Part shown: one piece after another, positions 32,682 through 44,089 of the stretch | Position numbering within the stretch: position 1 is the first letter of the stretch | Layout: the number at the start of each line of letters is the position of its first letter | DNA from: Melieria omissa | Lineage: Eukaryota > Arthropoda > Insecta > Diptera > Ulidiidae | Length of the DNA: 64,000 nt | Assembly (NCBI GenBank): GCA_963971225.1 | Contig: OZ020267.1 | Span: 84,991,648-85,055,647 of the forward strand | Reading direction: 5' to 3' | Made by a program: the position numbers and the translations under genes | The notes under the pieces: model-generated | What the model was told of the DNA's origin: nothing | What the model saw: the letters and a program-made list of their open reading frames with translations, nothing else | The model's database searches: none

Positions 32682-33539
32682 AATGTCAACTAAAAAGTAA
32701 GTATAATTTACTAATTCGACTGATTTGATTATTAAATATTTATTATGTTTCAAGGTTCGAGCGAACTACGCAGGAGCAGCTGCAATTTTTTGTTCAGTTT
32801 TTGAGGGACCACCCCGAGCTGCAAGCTGGGAAAAACAGCCCAAAGGCACCGCGGACTGTCCAAAATTTATGGGGGCAGATGGCGGATCACCTCAACGCTA
32901 TGAGGGGGCCAACGCGTACCCCAGCAAAATGGAAGGAAGTAAGTTTTGAACACTTTTCACACAATTCTCATACATTTTTCGATTTCAGAGCTTATCACAG
33001 TGGAAGTATCAGTTGCGGAGTCGTGCTCGGAAGGCAAAAGTGGAAATGGCGATGACGGGAGGAGGCCCTCGTGTTACAGATGTAACCGAGTTCAGCAGGC
33101 CCTACAAACTTTCGGCGCTGCAGCTGTAAATGGCCTTCCAACAATACAGGCACTAGGGCTGCAGGTAATTGCACCAATTTAAAAACAATTGCGCTCCATA
33201 TGATAGCCTTTTTTACACAATTAGGAATCAATACAAAACGAACTGCAAGAAATGCTGTTAAATGATGCTGAGCTCGATCCGCTCTGTGCTGATAGTCCTA
33301 TGACAGCGGCTGAGGGAGGTTCACCCGCTGAGGCTACGACTGAAGGAGCACCGGCACCTGATACACCAGCAGCAAGACATACCAAAAGCTCGCCAGTGAA
33401 AATAACGCTGGAAACTATATATTCCGACACGGCCAAAGCAATTGAAGAACGTAATGAAATAAATATCAAGATGCTTACAGTTCTTCGAGAAATAAGCCGG
33501 ACCTTGCAAAAATTAAATGACAAACTAGATAAAATGTAA
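32682..33539 (+). pseudogene. Harbinger Myb/SANT-like accessory protein gene (spliced)
   Basis: Exons and introns are visible. Exon 1 is ATGTCAACTAAAAA with GTAAGT at 32697, acceptor TTTCAAG near 32755. Exon 2 encodes TQEQLQFFVQFLRDHPELQ and TPAKWKE, a trihelix/Myb-like DNA-binding start, donor at 32939. An acceptor tttcag near 32991 opens QWKYQLRSRARKAK and TGGGPRVTDV. A frame break lies near 33125, then GLPTIQALGLQ and an intron with acceptor near 33224. The last exon ends as a coiled helix (VLREISRTLQKLNDKLDKM) with stop at 33539. The order fits the Harbinger Myb-like protein. One frameshift disables it. Confidence 0.75.
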
Positions 33540-33645
33540 ATATTTGCATAGATTTTTTGTTATGAACTGTTTTTAATTTTTTAATTTGTTTTATTATGTA
33601 TTTTTAAATGAAAAGAACTGAATATAAACTATATAGACTGAATTA

Positions 33646-34882
33646 TAAAGACAATATATAACGGGATCTTATTCTTTCTCCTTCTATCAGAAACGGACTT
33701 TCTGCAGTTTCAATACTATTGTCTGAATTCTGCAATTCTTCTTCAGCATCGTTATCAATGTCTATCGGCGCTCCATGTTTATTTAGAATGTTGTGCAATA
33801 TGGAACATGCATATATTATGTTTGCTGCTCTCTCGTGGCCATAATGCAGAATTCGGTGTTTTGATAGGCAGCGAAATCGTGACTTGAGAACTCCAAAAGC
33901 GCGTTCAATCGTATTGCGTGATTTAGCATGCAGTTTGTTGTACTTGAGTTCTCTTTCATTTCCTGGCTCTGCCACCGGAGTTAACAGCCACGGTTCCAGC
34001 GGATATCCCTGATCACCCAATAGCCAAGTGTCGTACTGAGCATTATGATTCCTCATCAAGGCCAATCGAGTTGGAGATGTTGTCCATATGCCAGAATCAT
34101 GACAGGATCCAGGAAATTTGGCGTTAATTGCTGTGAAGCTTAAACGGTGGTCACATACCTAATAGCGTATGAATATAGTATTTAATATATAATATTAGTG
34201 TACGAAATCTCTTGCTGCAGGACAAAAGCTAATCGATTTCAAAATAACACATACCGCTTCAACATTAACGCTGTAGTATCCTTTCCTGTTCATGTAGAGA
34301 CACAAGGGGTTTCGGGCGTCATTTGCAGGAGGCGAAACTATCCCCACATGTGTGCAATCGACAGCTCCAACTGTGCCTTTTATCCCAAAACTTGTATAAA
34401 ATCTGTAAGCAAGGATGATAAGAGAGCCATTGCAAAATATCATAATTTCCTACCCTTTCTTGGCGGCCGCCAGTTCATCCAAAGTTTGGGGAAAATGTAT
34501 TTCCCCTGCTTTGACTCTCACAATGAGCTGGGACATGTGGCCCAGTGCGCGTGAAACGGAAGCTTGGCTCATTGTTGTGTGGTAACTGCTTCCCACACAC
34601 TTCTGGTACGATCCATGTGCATAAAAAAACAGTGACGCCAGGAAACGACACATGAATGGCAACGTGGACTTTTGAGTGTCGTGCGGGCTCCAGCTCCGAA
34701 AGCAGTTCTCGGCAGATCGATTTTGGAATACGAAAATTTTGTATGAAAATGCTTTCCTGCATAGCAAAAGGGTCGCTTTCGTCGCGCAAGGTTCTCAAGA
34801 GTCTTCTTCTCTTCACAATTTCATTTTTTTTGGTCAGAGCAACTGCACACGCTAATAATATCTGCTCTTCCATTGCAAGCAC
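33646..34882 (-). pseudogene. PIF/Harbinger transposase (spliced, one frame break)
   Basis: The start is MLAMEEQILLACAVALTKK (34882). The N-terminal part shifts frame near 34670, where the companion frame carries QASVSRALGHMSQLIV and FPQTLDELAAAKK. An intron (about 34452 to 34397) leads to GTVGAVDCTHVGI with the first catalytic Asp and RKGYYSVNVEA. A second intron (about 34255-34160) follows. The last exon has SCHDSGIW (second Asp region), WLLGDQGYPLEPWLLTP, and the NTIERAFGVLKSRFRCL block with the catalytic Glu, ending at 33646. DDE residues are present, so only the N-terminal break and any splice changes inactivate it. Confidence 0.85.
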
Positions 34883-35099
34883 CGAAATTTGCTGAAATGT
34901 TTCTAAATTGTTTACTTCAATTGCGTCTTTACAATTATTTTTGCGCTTGTCAGCTCCTTTTACGTACCTGATAACTTCTCTGACAAGTGTTAGATAAAGA
35001 GCTTTTCAAAAATGATCAGAATACGAAAATCTAACAATTGATAGAATTTATTCAATTGTCAGCATGTTGAGTTTTGTTAGGTTTGCCAGAATAGGGCTG

Positions 35100-35562
35100 T
35101 AAATCTGGTAACATCATAAACATCACATAAAAAATAAAACAATTAATTTTAATTCATATTTTTACACCAGTTTTTGTCTTTTCTAAAAAGAAATACGTTA
35201 TACAATAAAAATATCTGTAATTAAAAAGAAAATCATAACGAAAATTGGAAAAATAATTTTCTTTCATCATTGCAAAAATGCTTCAAATTTCACAGAAAAA
35301 GAGTTGGCTGGCAATGCTGTTCGCCGAAAACAGCTTTTCAACTCGAGTGTTGAATTTTAGAGCTTTTTCCGAAAGATTTTTTCGTTGGAATAGCTAAAAT
35401 CTTTCATTCAGTCTTTCAAACTATCTTTCAATAATCTTTTGAAAGTGTTTCAACAGTCTTTGCCAGAATAGCCCTGTTAAATTCGTACTATGTAAGATTT
35501 TCGGATCGAGTTAAAAGTGCTGCCATTAATTGGAAGTATTTTTGGCAGTACTTTCGAATGTA
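35100..35562. other. right end of element O and short flank
   Basis: 35100-35476 is the right part of element O (CTTTC/GAAAG-rich, no ORF). 35477-35562 is older flank of unknown origin, ending in TA before the mariner terminus at 35563. Confidence 0.55.
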
Positions 35563-35671
35563 CGAGGGTTGCCTTTTATGTTTCGGGATTTGGCAACTCT
35601 GGTGGTGCAATCTGGAAACTGACAGCTGTATCGTAAAGTTGGACATTTTTGAGGTTATAAGTACTCAGAAC

Positions 35672-38435
35672 CAAAGTAAATCCTAAGTAGCGTCACTCTT
35701 TTTTGGCCGGACACTAGTGGCAGTGTTGCCGCACAAGCAGTGCTACCCCATAACGATTTTCTGTTGGTTTTTATGCCTAATTTTCTGACTGCTCTTTCCA
35801 ATCAAGAAATAAAGAAATGTTTGAAAGATTAAATATCTTAACAAAACTGTAAAATTACTGGAGAAATACAATAGTTATAACCACAATTGATTAAAATAGA
35901 CAACATTTGAAAAAAATTTCAATTTTTCTTTCCCAAAAATAATTTCATGATAAAAACATAAAACATTCTAAATCAATATCAAGGTAATTTTGTTATTGTA
36001 CAAGGTAAAATGTGAACGACAAAGTTTCTTGCAATAAATTATTTCAAAATTTGTGTGTTATAGTAATGTCGTGCATCTTCAGAGCTCTTAATACGTACTA
36101 AAAATATGTTTTTATACATTTTGATTGGTAATATAAACTCACAACACGATAATTTAATCAAAAGATGATGAATGTGTTCAGAAGAACATTTTCGTATTCA
36201 TTATTAAATTTCTTTGATGCGACTGAACTGAATGAAATAATTTTAATGAAATCATAATCATTACAAACATTTCCCATCTTAATACATTTCTATATTCACC
36301 ATCGATAACAAAAATTTCAACCCTGTCTTATAATAATTTGACCACTTTCACCACAAAATGTGCAAATTTCACCTCCAATGCAGAAATGAAATGTCATTTT
36401 TTATTACATTGTTCAAAAGGAACAAAATATCGCATCGAAACACATTAAAAATTAATATAATTAAATATAATAAAGTGCAGAAGTGAAACCTGGTGAGTAT
36501 CTATCAATCGTACTTTTTTAAATTGTATTTTCTCTTTTAGGTAGCCATATTGCGCTCGAGTTGCAGAAGCAAGTCGCGGAAATGCAATTCGCCGGGTAGC
36601 CATTATATCCAGGAGCATATTCCTCGGTTTGCTCCATCGAAATGCAATGTGCGAATTGTAATGTAAGTCTGACTTAAATGAAGACATATCTAATACGTCG
36701 CTTTAATTTCTTTTTCCCCACCACTTTGCCTGGATCTCTGTCTTGTCGTCGACCAATTGAAGGATTATACAAGCACGGGAAGATCCATTTAAGCGTTTGG
36801 CGAAACGCCCCAGCGATGAACGCTATGTGGATGTGGCAGATCGTAAGCGACCAGCAGGCACTGAAAGTCGTTTCGAGGCACCACCGCCACGTTTTGATGC
36901 AAGTCTAGCGTCATCCAGAAGGTACGTTTTACATTCTATTCTCTTGTTCTCCCTAGGCCGAAAAAAAATATTCAGAAAACATTCTATTAATCTATTTGCG
37001 TGTTGGTTTTATTCCGCAGTTACGATAAGAAGCGTGACGATTATGGCAGCTCAACTTCCAGCAAGCGTGGCATTGACGGCTACACAACGGCCACGAAACG
37101 CCTGGACTATTCCAAGCGCGGCGATAACACAAGCAGCAGCTCAAAGCGGCCAGCTATTGATGATTACACTACAGCGCCGGCAAAGCGAAGCACCGATGAC
37201 TACAGCAAACGCAGTACTAGCGACTACATTTCATCGTCCACGTCGTCAATGGCAGTGGCATGTACACTGGCGGCCGGCCAGCAAAGGATCATTATGGTGC
37301 ACCGGTGTCACCCTATTGAACCGCAATCGAAAGTTTGATGTTTGGTTGGTTCAATTGAACAGCATCATCAATACACACATAAGTCGTATTACATTTTATT
37401 AAACCCTTTTTCTAATTCAGCCAAACGCAAAAGCAGACATCGAATCAACAACTATCGGCAGGCGGCATCCTACTGCTAGCAGCATCTAGATCTGAAAATG
37501 TGTTTGCTTTTTCCACACCACCCAAGGGGTATGCAAAATGGCGCGTTACCGATGTTTTTTGGGTGCTCGGTTCCCCTGTAGGCATATTTTCACCCTTACA
37601 ATATTTTTTATACTTATGATGTACATATAAAAATAAATATATGTAATAAATAAATATATATATATATAATTTATATATTAGATAAAAAAGATATATACAG
37701 TTAAGTTAACTTATCCACCTAAGCACCACCACAAATCTAGGCAACAAAGTGGTGGGGAAAGGAAAAAATAAATTTTTTTGTGTTTTGAAATTGCCCTGAG
37801 AAAGTTATAATAAACAAATTAATTGGAAAATTAGCAAATTAAATTAATTAGTAGTAACAATGTTGGCACCCTGAATTTCCCGCGGAAATCGATGAACACT
37901 TTCAGCTCCCTTGCAGCCGCAAACACACTTTCTAGTCATGATGCTGAAAAAATATAAAAATACATGAAAATTTCTTTATAGAAACTTAAAAATTGCCCAT
38001 ACAAAAATTGCGTTTCGCCTTTGAAAATTCAAACAAGAATACCATTTGAATTTCATTACCAACTGACATTGACTTGTGGTGAATATATATAAGAATGGCA
38101 GAGTTGCTCTTGAATAAAAAACGAAATAATTTAAAATTGTTCATAAATTTTGGTAAAAACCAAATAATTGATGAGAATTTTATTTAGCTTTCTGTTCTCT
38201 GCTTATACCAACATAAAAAGTACGCGATTCCTTTATAAAATCGTCTTAAATTACGTTTAAGAAATTCATAGAAACTGCAATTTTTTCAGTATTTTTCACG
38301 TACACGCAATCCTGCCACTAGTGTCCGGCCATCGTGGTGAGCTCAGTTTTACACGTGAACAACAATTTGACAGTTCTTGTCATACAGAATCGACGCCTGG
38401 TTGTCAAAGAGTGGCGCTACTTAGGATTTACTTTG
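35672..38435. mobile_element. element G (8 bp TSD) carrying gene-like exons
   Basis: The ends CAAAGTAAATCCTAAGTAG (35672) and its complement (ending 38435) are inverted; CTCAGAAC flanks both (35664-35671, 38436-38443). An 8 bp TSD suggests hAT or a P-like element. There is no transposase. The subterminal CCGGACACTAGTGGCA box is inverted at both ends (35718 and about 38316). The middle (36460-37490) holds apparent exons with GT/AG junctions. A second, partial copy lies inverted at 46232-48524. Confidence 0.85.
36470..37490 (+). pseudogene. captured host-gene fragment inside element G
   Basis: Plausible exons: 36470-36490 (donor GTGAGT), 36541-36663 (donor TGTAAGT), about 36770-36920 (REDPFKRLAKRPSDERY, then EAPPPRFDAS; donor GTACGT), 37019-37330 after TTCCGCAG (YDKKRDDYGSSTSSKRG; repeated DDYS/TKR motifs; then, after one frame change, NGSGMYTGGRPAKDHYG), and 37420-37490 after TTCTAATTCAG. 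The Lys/Arg/Ser/Tyr-rich text resembles the low-complexity C-terminus of an RNA-binding protein (a Saf-B-like protein is one guess). I cannot name the gene. Introns are retained, so capture was from genomic DNA. Confidence 0.5.
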
Positions 38436-38637
38436 CTCAGAACATTTTGACATACGAGCGCTATTTATATTATTTACAGTGAGTTGAAAAATTCATCTCG
38501 GCTCAAAAATGGAATTAAATCGTGAACATTTTCGTGCGATTATTTTTTACAACTTTCGACGTGGATTAACTCAGCAACAGTGCATAGATGAACTTAATTT
38601 TTGGTGATGAAGCTCCATCAAGGACCAGTGTTTATCG

Positions 38638-39514
38638 GCACGTCTACGGTTTCCGTGGCGCCGCGATTTGATGATGGTTTTAGATAAATTGGCCGAAAAT
38701 AAATCGAAAATGTGAAATAAAATTTTTTGATATCTCCCTTCGTTTTCGAGATATCGAAGTTCAAAGTGAAATTCACAACGATTATGAGTTCGATGTATAT
38801 AACTGTAAATTTACTGTTATATGCAATCTTACCAGATCAGCGCTTTTTTTCGCTATCCCAGAGATGCATACAGTTTTCCCGAGTGGCCGGCCTTCGGCCG
38901 GGCGCTAAAAAATAACCCTCCACATAAGCCACCACATCAGGCAACAGTCAGGTGTGAACAGTATTTTTTGTTCAAATCCATAGTTCCAAGCCATAGTTTT
39001 TTTAGCAATAAGTTTTTCCAGGTGGCCGGCCTTCGGCCGGGCGCTAAAAAAATAACCCTCATGGGAGTCACCACCACATCAGGCAACAGTCAGGTGTGCA
39101 CAGTATTTTTTGTTCAAATCCATAGTTCCAAGCCATAGTTTTTTTAGCAATAAGTTTTTCCTGGTGGCCGGTCTTCGGCCGGGCGCTAAAAAAATAACCC
39201 TCATGGGAGTCACCACCACATCAGGCAGCAATCAGGTGTGCACAGTATTTTTTGTTCAAATCCTCATAGCAAAGGATCGTTCTTAAGCAAAACCTTCATA
39301 ATTCTGTGATTTCGTCGCATAACATTGCATATAACGGTAAATCTACAGTTATTTACATTGAATTCATATTCGTTGTGAATTTCACTTTGAACCTCGATAT
39401 CTCGAAAACGACGCGAGATATCCAAAAATTTTATTTTACATTTTCGATTTATTTTCGGCCAATTTATCTAAAACCATCATCAAATCGCGGCGCCACAGAA
39501 ACCGTAGAATCCCC
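38638..39514. mobile_element. foldback element H
   Basis: The inverted arms are ~190 bp long: left 38638-38832, right 39320-39514 (shared blocks CTACGGTTTC, GGCGCCGCGATTTGATGATG, TTGGCCGAAAATAAATCG). The TSD is 9 bp, TGTTTATCG (38629-38637, 39515-39523), and falls within the mariner transposase. The loop holds ~140 bp tandem repeats. It has no ORF. Long arms, tandem repeats and a 9 bp TSD resemble Drosophila Foldback elements. Confidence 0.88.
38883..39290. repeat. ~140 bp tandem repeats in the H loop
   Basis: GTGGCCGGCCTTCGGCCGGG starts at 38883, 39022 and 39164 (the last with one change), giving periods of 139 and 142 bp. Each unit has a GGCCGG/CCGGCC hairpin and the phrase caggtgtgcacagtattttt. 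The same unit is present, inverted, in foldback element I at 41275-41720. Confidence 0.9.
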
Positions 39515-39797
39515 TGTTTATCGAATGGTATGGTGAATTCAATCGTGGTCATAGTTCACTCCAAGACGAATTTCGTGAAGGTCGTCCAAACTCAGTTGTT
39601 GTTCCGAAAACCATTGCTGTGCGCGAACTGATATTGGCTTAAATGCAGAATACCACACCCTCTTATTTTTTCCTTTTATCGGAAAGAGGGGCATTTTCTT
39701 ATTCTAACAAACTTAAAATTTTGCCCCGGAAACATTCACAGAGGGCGTGGTCCGCCCCCAAAGTCCCAGTTATATATCCGAATTTCTCAATAAATAA

Positions 39798-40927
39798 CAC
39801 AGCCACACAAAAAAAAAATAAAAATTTTGGCCTGGGGGTCTGACTATGTATACCATATGTTTTTGGGGTCGCTGAATCCAAATCCGAGGTCAATTTTACC
39901 CCAGCACGTCACGTTTTTGACATAACCTCAAAAATCACTTTCAAATCCACTAAAATCATATAAAAAAATTTTTTCTATCCTGGGGGTCGGACTATGCATA
40001 CTATATGTTTTCGGGGTCGCTGAATCCAAATCTGAGGTCAATTTTACCCCCAGCACATCACTTTTTTGACATAACCTCAAAAAACACTTCAACATTCACT
40101 AAAACCATATAAAAAAGTAAACCATGTATAAATATAAATATGTAAAGTATGTATATAAATAAATATGTAAATGAATAAATAAATATAAATTAACAAATAT
40201 GTGTATAAATCAATGAATAAATTAAATAATATTAAGTTCTGGAATTTCCAGATTTATTTCGGTATACTCTCCCGTGCGTCTGCATCCAGGGCACCTCCTC
40301 GCGGAGACGGCGGGCAACGGAGCATGCCCGTTATTTATTCATTGATTTATACACATATTTGTTAATTTATATTTATTTATTCATTTACATATTTATTTAT
40401 ATATATACTTTACATATTTATATTTATACATGGTTATATGGTTATATTTATACATGGTTTACTTGTTTTATATGGTTTTAGTGAATGTTGAAGTGTTTTT
40501 TGAGGTTATGTCAAAAACGTGACGTGCTGGGGTAAAATTGACCTCGGATTTGGATTCAGCGACCCCGAAAACATATAGTATGCATAGTCCGACCCCCAGG
40601 CTAGAAAAATTTTTTTTATATGAGTTTAGTGGATTTGAAAGTGTTTTTTGAGGTTATGTCAAAAACGTGACGTGCTGGGGTAAAATTTACCTCGGATTTG
40701 GATTCAGCGACCCCGGAAACATATAGTATGCATAGTCCGACCCCCAGGCTAGAAAAATTTTTTTTATATGATTTTAGTGGATTTGAAAGTGTTTTTTGAG
40801 GTTATGTCAAAAACGTGACGTGCTGGGGTAAAATTGACCTCGGATTTGGATTCAGCGACCCCAAAAACATATGGTATACATAGTCAGACCCCCAGGCCAA
40901 AATTTTTTTTTTTTTTGTGTGGCTGTG
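39798..40927. mobile_element. large palindromic element I1
   Basis: The ends CACAGCCACACAAAAAAA and the complement at 40911-40927 are flanked by TAA (39795-39797, 40928-40930). The element is almost one giant hairpin: the left arm (39830-40222) has two ~150 bp units beginning at CTGGGGGTC(T/G)GACTATG, and the right arm (40330-40900) has three such units inverted. A ~105 bp unpaired centre (40223-40329) contains a GC-rich stretch (cctcctcgcggagacggcg). No ORF. Confidence 0.85.
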
Positions 40928-41274
40928 TAATCAACCGATTCTAACGATATATGTGTCATATGAAAGGTATTTTCTTCCTCTTTCGATTAATGTCTAACAT
41001 TAGATATGTAATTTGTACTAATAATGAGTTATAAGCGAAAATTTTTAAAAAACGGATTTTTTTCTCGAAAAAATCCATTATTAAGCTATTATACGTTTGT
41101 AACCATATTATAGCCTGTGAAATTTCCTTTACAACGAAATATAAAACATTTAGAAACTGTAATTTTGCTTTAATAATAAAATTTAAGTTGAGGTAAAAGC
41201 GCCTTATTGAAAAAGCGCTTATGAAGGTTTTGCTTAAAAGCGATCTTCTGCAATGAAAGGATTTAAACAAAAAA

Positions 41275-41720
41275 TACTGTGCACACCTGACTGTTGCCTG
41301 ATGTGGTGGTGACTCCCATGAGGGTTATTTTTTTAACGCCCGGCCGAAGGCCGGCCACCTGGGGAAAACTTATTGCCAAGAAAACTATGGCTTGGAACTA
41401 TGGATTTGAACAAAAAAATACTGTGCACACCTGACTGACTGTTGCCGAAGGCCGGCCACCTGGGAAAAACGTATTGCCAAGAAAACTATGGCTTGGAACT
41501 ATGGATTTGAACAAAAAAATACTGTGCACAACTGACTGTTGCCTGATGTGGTGGTGACTCCCATGAGGGTTATTTTTTAGCGCCCGGCCGATTGCCGGCC
41601 ACCTGGAAAAAACTTATTGCCGAGAAAACTATGGCTTGGAACTATGGATTTGAACAAAAAAATACTGTGCACACCTGACTGTTGCCTCATGTAGTGGTGA
41701 CTCCCATGAGAGTTATTTGT
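41275..41720. repeat. ~140 bp tandem repeats in the I loop (inverted relative to H)
   Basis: GGCCGGCCACCTGG recurs near 41350, 41451 and 41594. The first interval (~101 bp) has an internal deletion, the second is ~143 bp. Units match those in element H on the other strand. Confidence 0.85.
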
Positions 41721-42133
41721 TTAGGAAAAACTTATTGGCAAGAAAAGACCAAGAGTCAAGTTAGAAAAAATTAAAAAAAAATACTTAAAAACATACAACG
41801 GTGCATTTTTATATTTCATTGTAAAGGGAATTTCACAGGCTATAATATGGTAGCAAGCTTATAATAGCTTAATAACGTATTTTTTCGAGCAAAAAATCCG
41901 TTATTTTTAATTTTTGTAAAAAAAACAAATTTTCGCTTATAACTCATTATTAGTACAAATTTCATATCTAATGTTATTTTTTTATTTTATTTTTTATTTT
42001 TAAACAGGAATAAACGCGCAGGGGAGGACCCCTATTAATACGAAGCATTGCGTTGGTTCAGGAAGGATATAAAGGTTAGGAGATAGGGTTATGAGTGAAG
42101 TGGTTATGGACTCTTGCCTTGAACCCATCGAGA

Positions 42134-43968
42134 TCATGTGCTGGGGAAAATATCCGCAGGGAGACCATTCCACAACCGCGCTGTACGGGCCAGAAACGAA
42201 CTTTCCCTGTAGTGCGTAGTGCGCTGGAACATCGTTTCGACGTGGAATGCGTGGGCGCCAGTGTTCAAACGGGTTGCCCGGGGGAATACCCGGAGTGATG
42301 GAATCAAGCTGCTCATCTCCACTGAGCAGTTACCGAAAAAGTATCGGTAAAATAACACCACACATGCCACGTTTCGACGATGCTCCAGGGAGTCAATAGA
42401 GCTGGATGCCCTACTGTCCCCTATAAGTTTAATTGCACGGTTTTGCACCCGATCGAGGAACTCCAAATGGGTTTTTGAAGCCCCGCCCAGAGGTGCGAGT
42501 TAAACTCCATTTTAGGTCGGATATAGGTCGGATATAGGTAGTGTAAATAATGCGGCGATCAGACGGAGTGAAATATTTTTTGCACGGCTTTAGGAAGCCG
42601 AGGCACTTGGCTGCTTCTTTCGACACGCCAAAAATATGATCATTCCAACGAAGATCGTTCTTAATGGACATGCCCAGAACATCAAGAGCTGCCGATTCCG
42701 CAATACCCACATCACCCATAACCAGGGATATGTTGGGATGTGGGGAGACTCGCTTGTGGGATAACAGGCAACATTGGGTCTTGCGGGGATTAAAATCGAC
42801 CCTGTTCGCTTGACCCCACTTGGAGATTGTTTTTAGGTCGCTATTAAGTGTGTCATTCATACGGCGCCGTTCTCTCTCAATCTCCACAGAGCTGGGACGC
42901 TTTGTGAAAGAGTATGAATGACAAATGGTGCTGTCATCCGCAAACGAGTAGATGGGATTCTTCGTCGACGACAACAGGTCGTTGATGAAGATCAGGAAGA
43001 GGGTTGGAGAAAGGACCGAACCCTGCGGCACTCCCGCGCTAAGGGAATGCTTTTCCGAGGCTATGCCGTCTACTACAACACGAATAGAGCGATCATAGAG
43101 GAAGCTCGTAATCCAACGAGAGAAGGTACTACCGACACCATAGGCAATCAATTTTGACACGAAATTTTGACATTGGAAATATCCAATGCAATAACCTTGC
43201 TTTCACCGAGGTTGAGAATGCTATGGTTCCATTTCTCGCTGAGGACCGCCACAAGGTCTCCCGTCGATCGTTGTCTTCGGAAGCCGTATTGGCGGTCACT
43301 TAGCAGTCTATTGTGCTCCAGATATTTCACAAGGTTGAAGTTTACAATGCTTTCCATTACTTTGGAACAGGGGCGGATTTAGAAACATATTTCGGGGGGG
43401 GGGTTTCAAAAATAATTCTTTAATATTTGTAAAATGCCTTTTATTTTGTATGTAGTTTTAAAGGTGATCCAAATATTTCGGGGGGGTTTCAACCCCCAAA
43501 ACACCCCCCTGAATCCGCCACTGCTTTGGAAAGCACGGAACAGATTGCTATAGGTCGGTAGTTCGCAGGGTCAGTAGTCTTGCCTTTTTTAGGAACTGGT
43601 TGAACATTTGCTACCTTCCAACATGTCGGAAATACACCTGTGGTGTATGACATGTTGAAAAGTTTGCGTAATGGACAAGCCAGTGAGGTAGCGCACTTTT
43701 GCAAAACAAGGGCTGGAATGCCGACCGGCCCTGAAGCCTTATTTACATCGAGATTTGCAAGCACTCTTTTAACTACCCGCGTTCGAAAATGAATTTCTGG
43801 CATAGAGCAAGATACGTTCTCGACTACGGGTAGTGGTTGATCGCTGGGGGGCAGGGAGGAATTCTTTGCGAAAATTTTAGCCAACAAATTAGCTTTATCA
43901 ACCAAGTGAGTGATGATTTGATCATTGTTAAGAAGAGTTGGAATTGAAGATGATGTTTGATTCTTCAC
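42134..43968 (-). pseudogene. LINE reverse transcriptase (broken, CR1/T1-like)
   Basis: The frame 43968-43489 has VLANLDVNKASGPVGIP and NYRPIAICSVLSK. After the MITE, 43357-43148 has QYGFRRQRSTGDLV and ALDIS. 43160-42429 has GVPQGSVLSPTLF and the FADD box (YSFADDSTICHS), then FNPRKTQCCLLSHKR. 42466-42134 ends with the LINE tail (FLARTARLWNGLP). The NxRKTQCCLLSHKR segment suggests a CR1/T1/Q-type clade. Stops and frameshifts break it at each junction. Confidence 0.8.
43368..43523. mobile_element. 156 bp hAT MITE in the LINE
   Basis: The ends CAGGGGCGGATTTAG and complement CAGTGGCGGATTCAG are flanked by CTTTGGAA (43360-43367, 43524-43531). The same 8-mer is the target of the hAT-like element at 11324. 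G-runs and C-runs (gggggggg, ccccccc) lie near each end. No ORF. Confidence 0.85.
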
Positions 43969-44089
43969 CTTCTTAACGAATGACCAGAAGTTCTTACTAC
44001 CACGCTGGCATTGAAGAACTTTTTTCCTTTGGCGCTGTTCGTGCAGAAACTTTTGGCACCTTAGGATGGCATTTCATCGATTTCTAGCC

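Larger units (their letters stand above)
32448..35099. mobile_element. PIF/Harbinger element N with both genes
   Basis: TIR CAGCCCTATTCTGGC at 32448 and GCCAGAATAGGGCTG ending 35099 are flanked by TAA (32445-32447, 35100-35102), the TWA target typical of PIF/Harbinger. It holds two convergent genes: a Myb/SANT-like gene on plus (32682-33539) and a DDE transposase on minus (34882-33646). This is the usual two-protein layout, in which the Myb-like protein helps import or recruit the transposase. Both genes have at least one frame break. Confidence 0.92.
25682..35476. mobile_element. Harbinger-like TIR element O (host of BEL-A and Harbinger N)
   Basis: The left end CAGGGCTATTCTGGCAA at 25682 and right end TTGCCAGAATAGCCCTG at 35476 are perfect inverted repeats with TTA outside both (25679-25681, 35477-35479). 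Element O's own DNA is only 25682-25725, 31237-31715, 32442-32447 and 35100-35476: a short, ORF-less element rich in CTTTC/GAAAG runs. The rest is three later insertions. The end CTATTCTGGC is shared with Harbinger N inside it. Confidence 0.8.

Noticed and set aside
36470..37490. Naming the captured gene as Saf-B
   Set aside because: Only composition and a general KRxxDERY-like phrase support it. I could not run a search, so no symbol is given.
38883..41720. CRISPR-like array
   Set aside because: The repeats are ~140 bp direct tandem units without spacers, in a eukaryotic foldback element.
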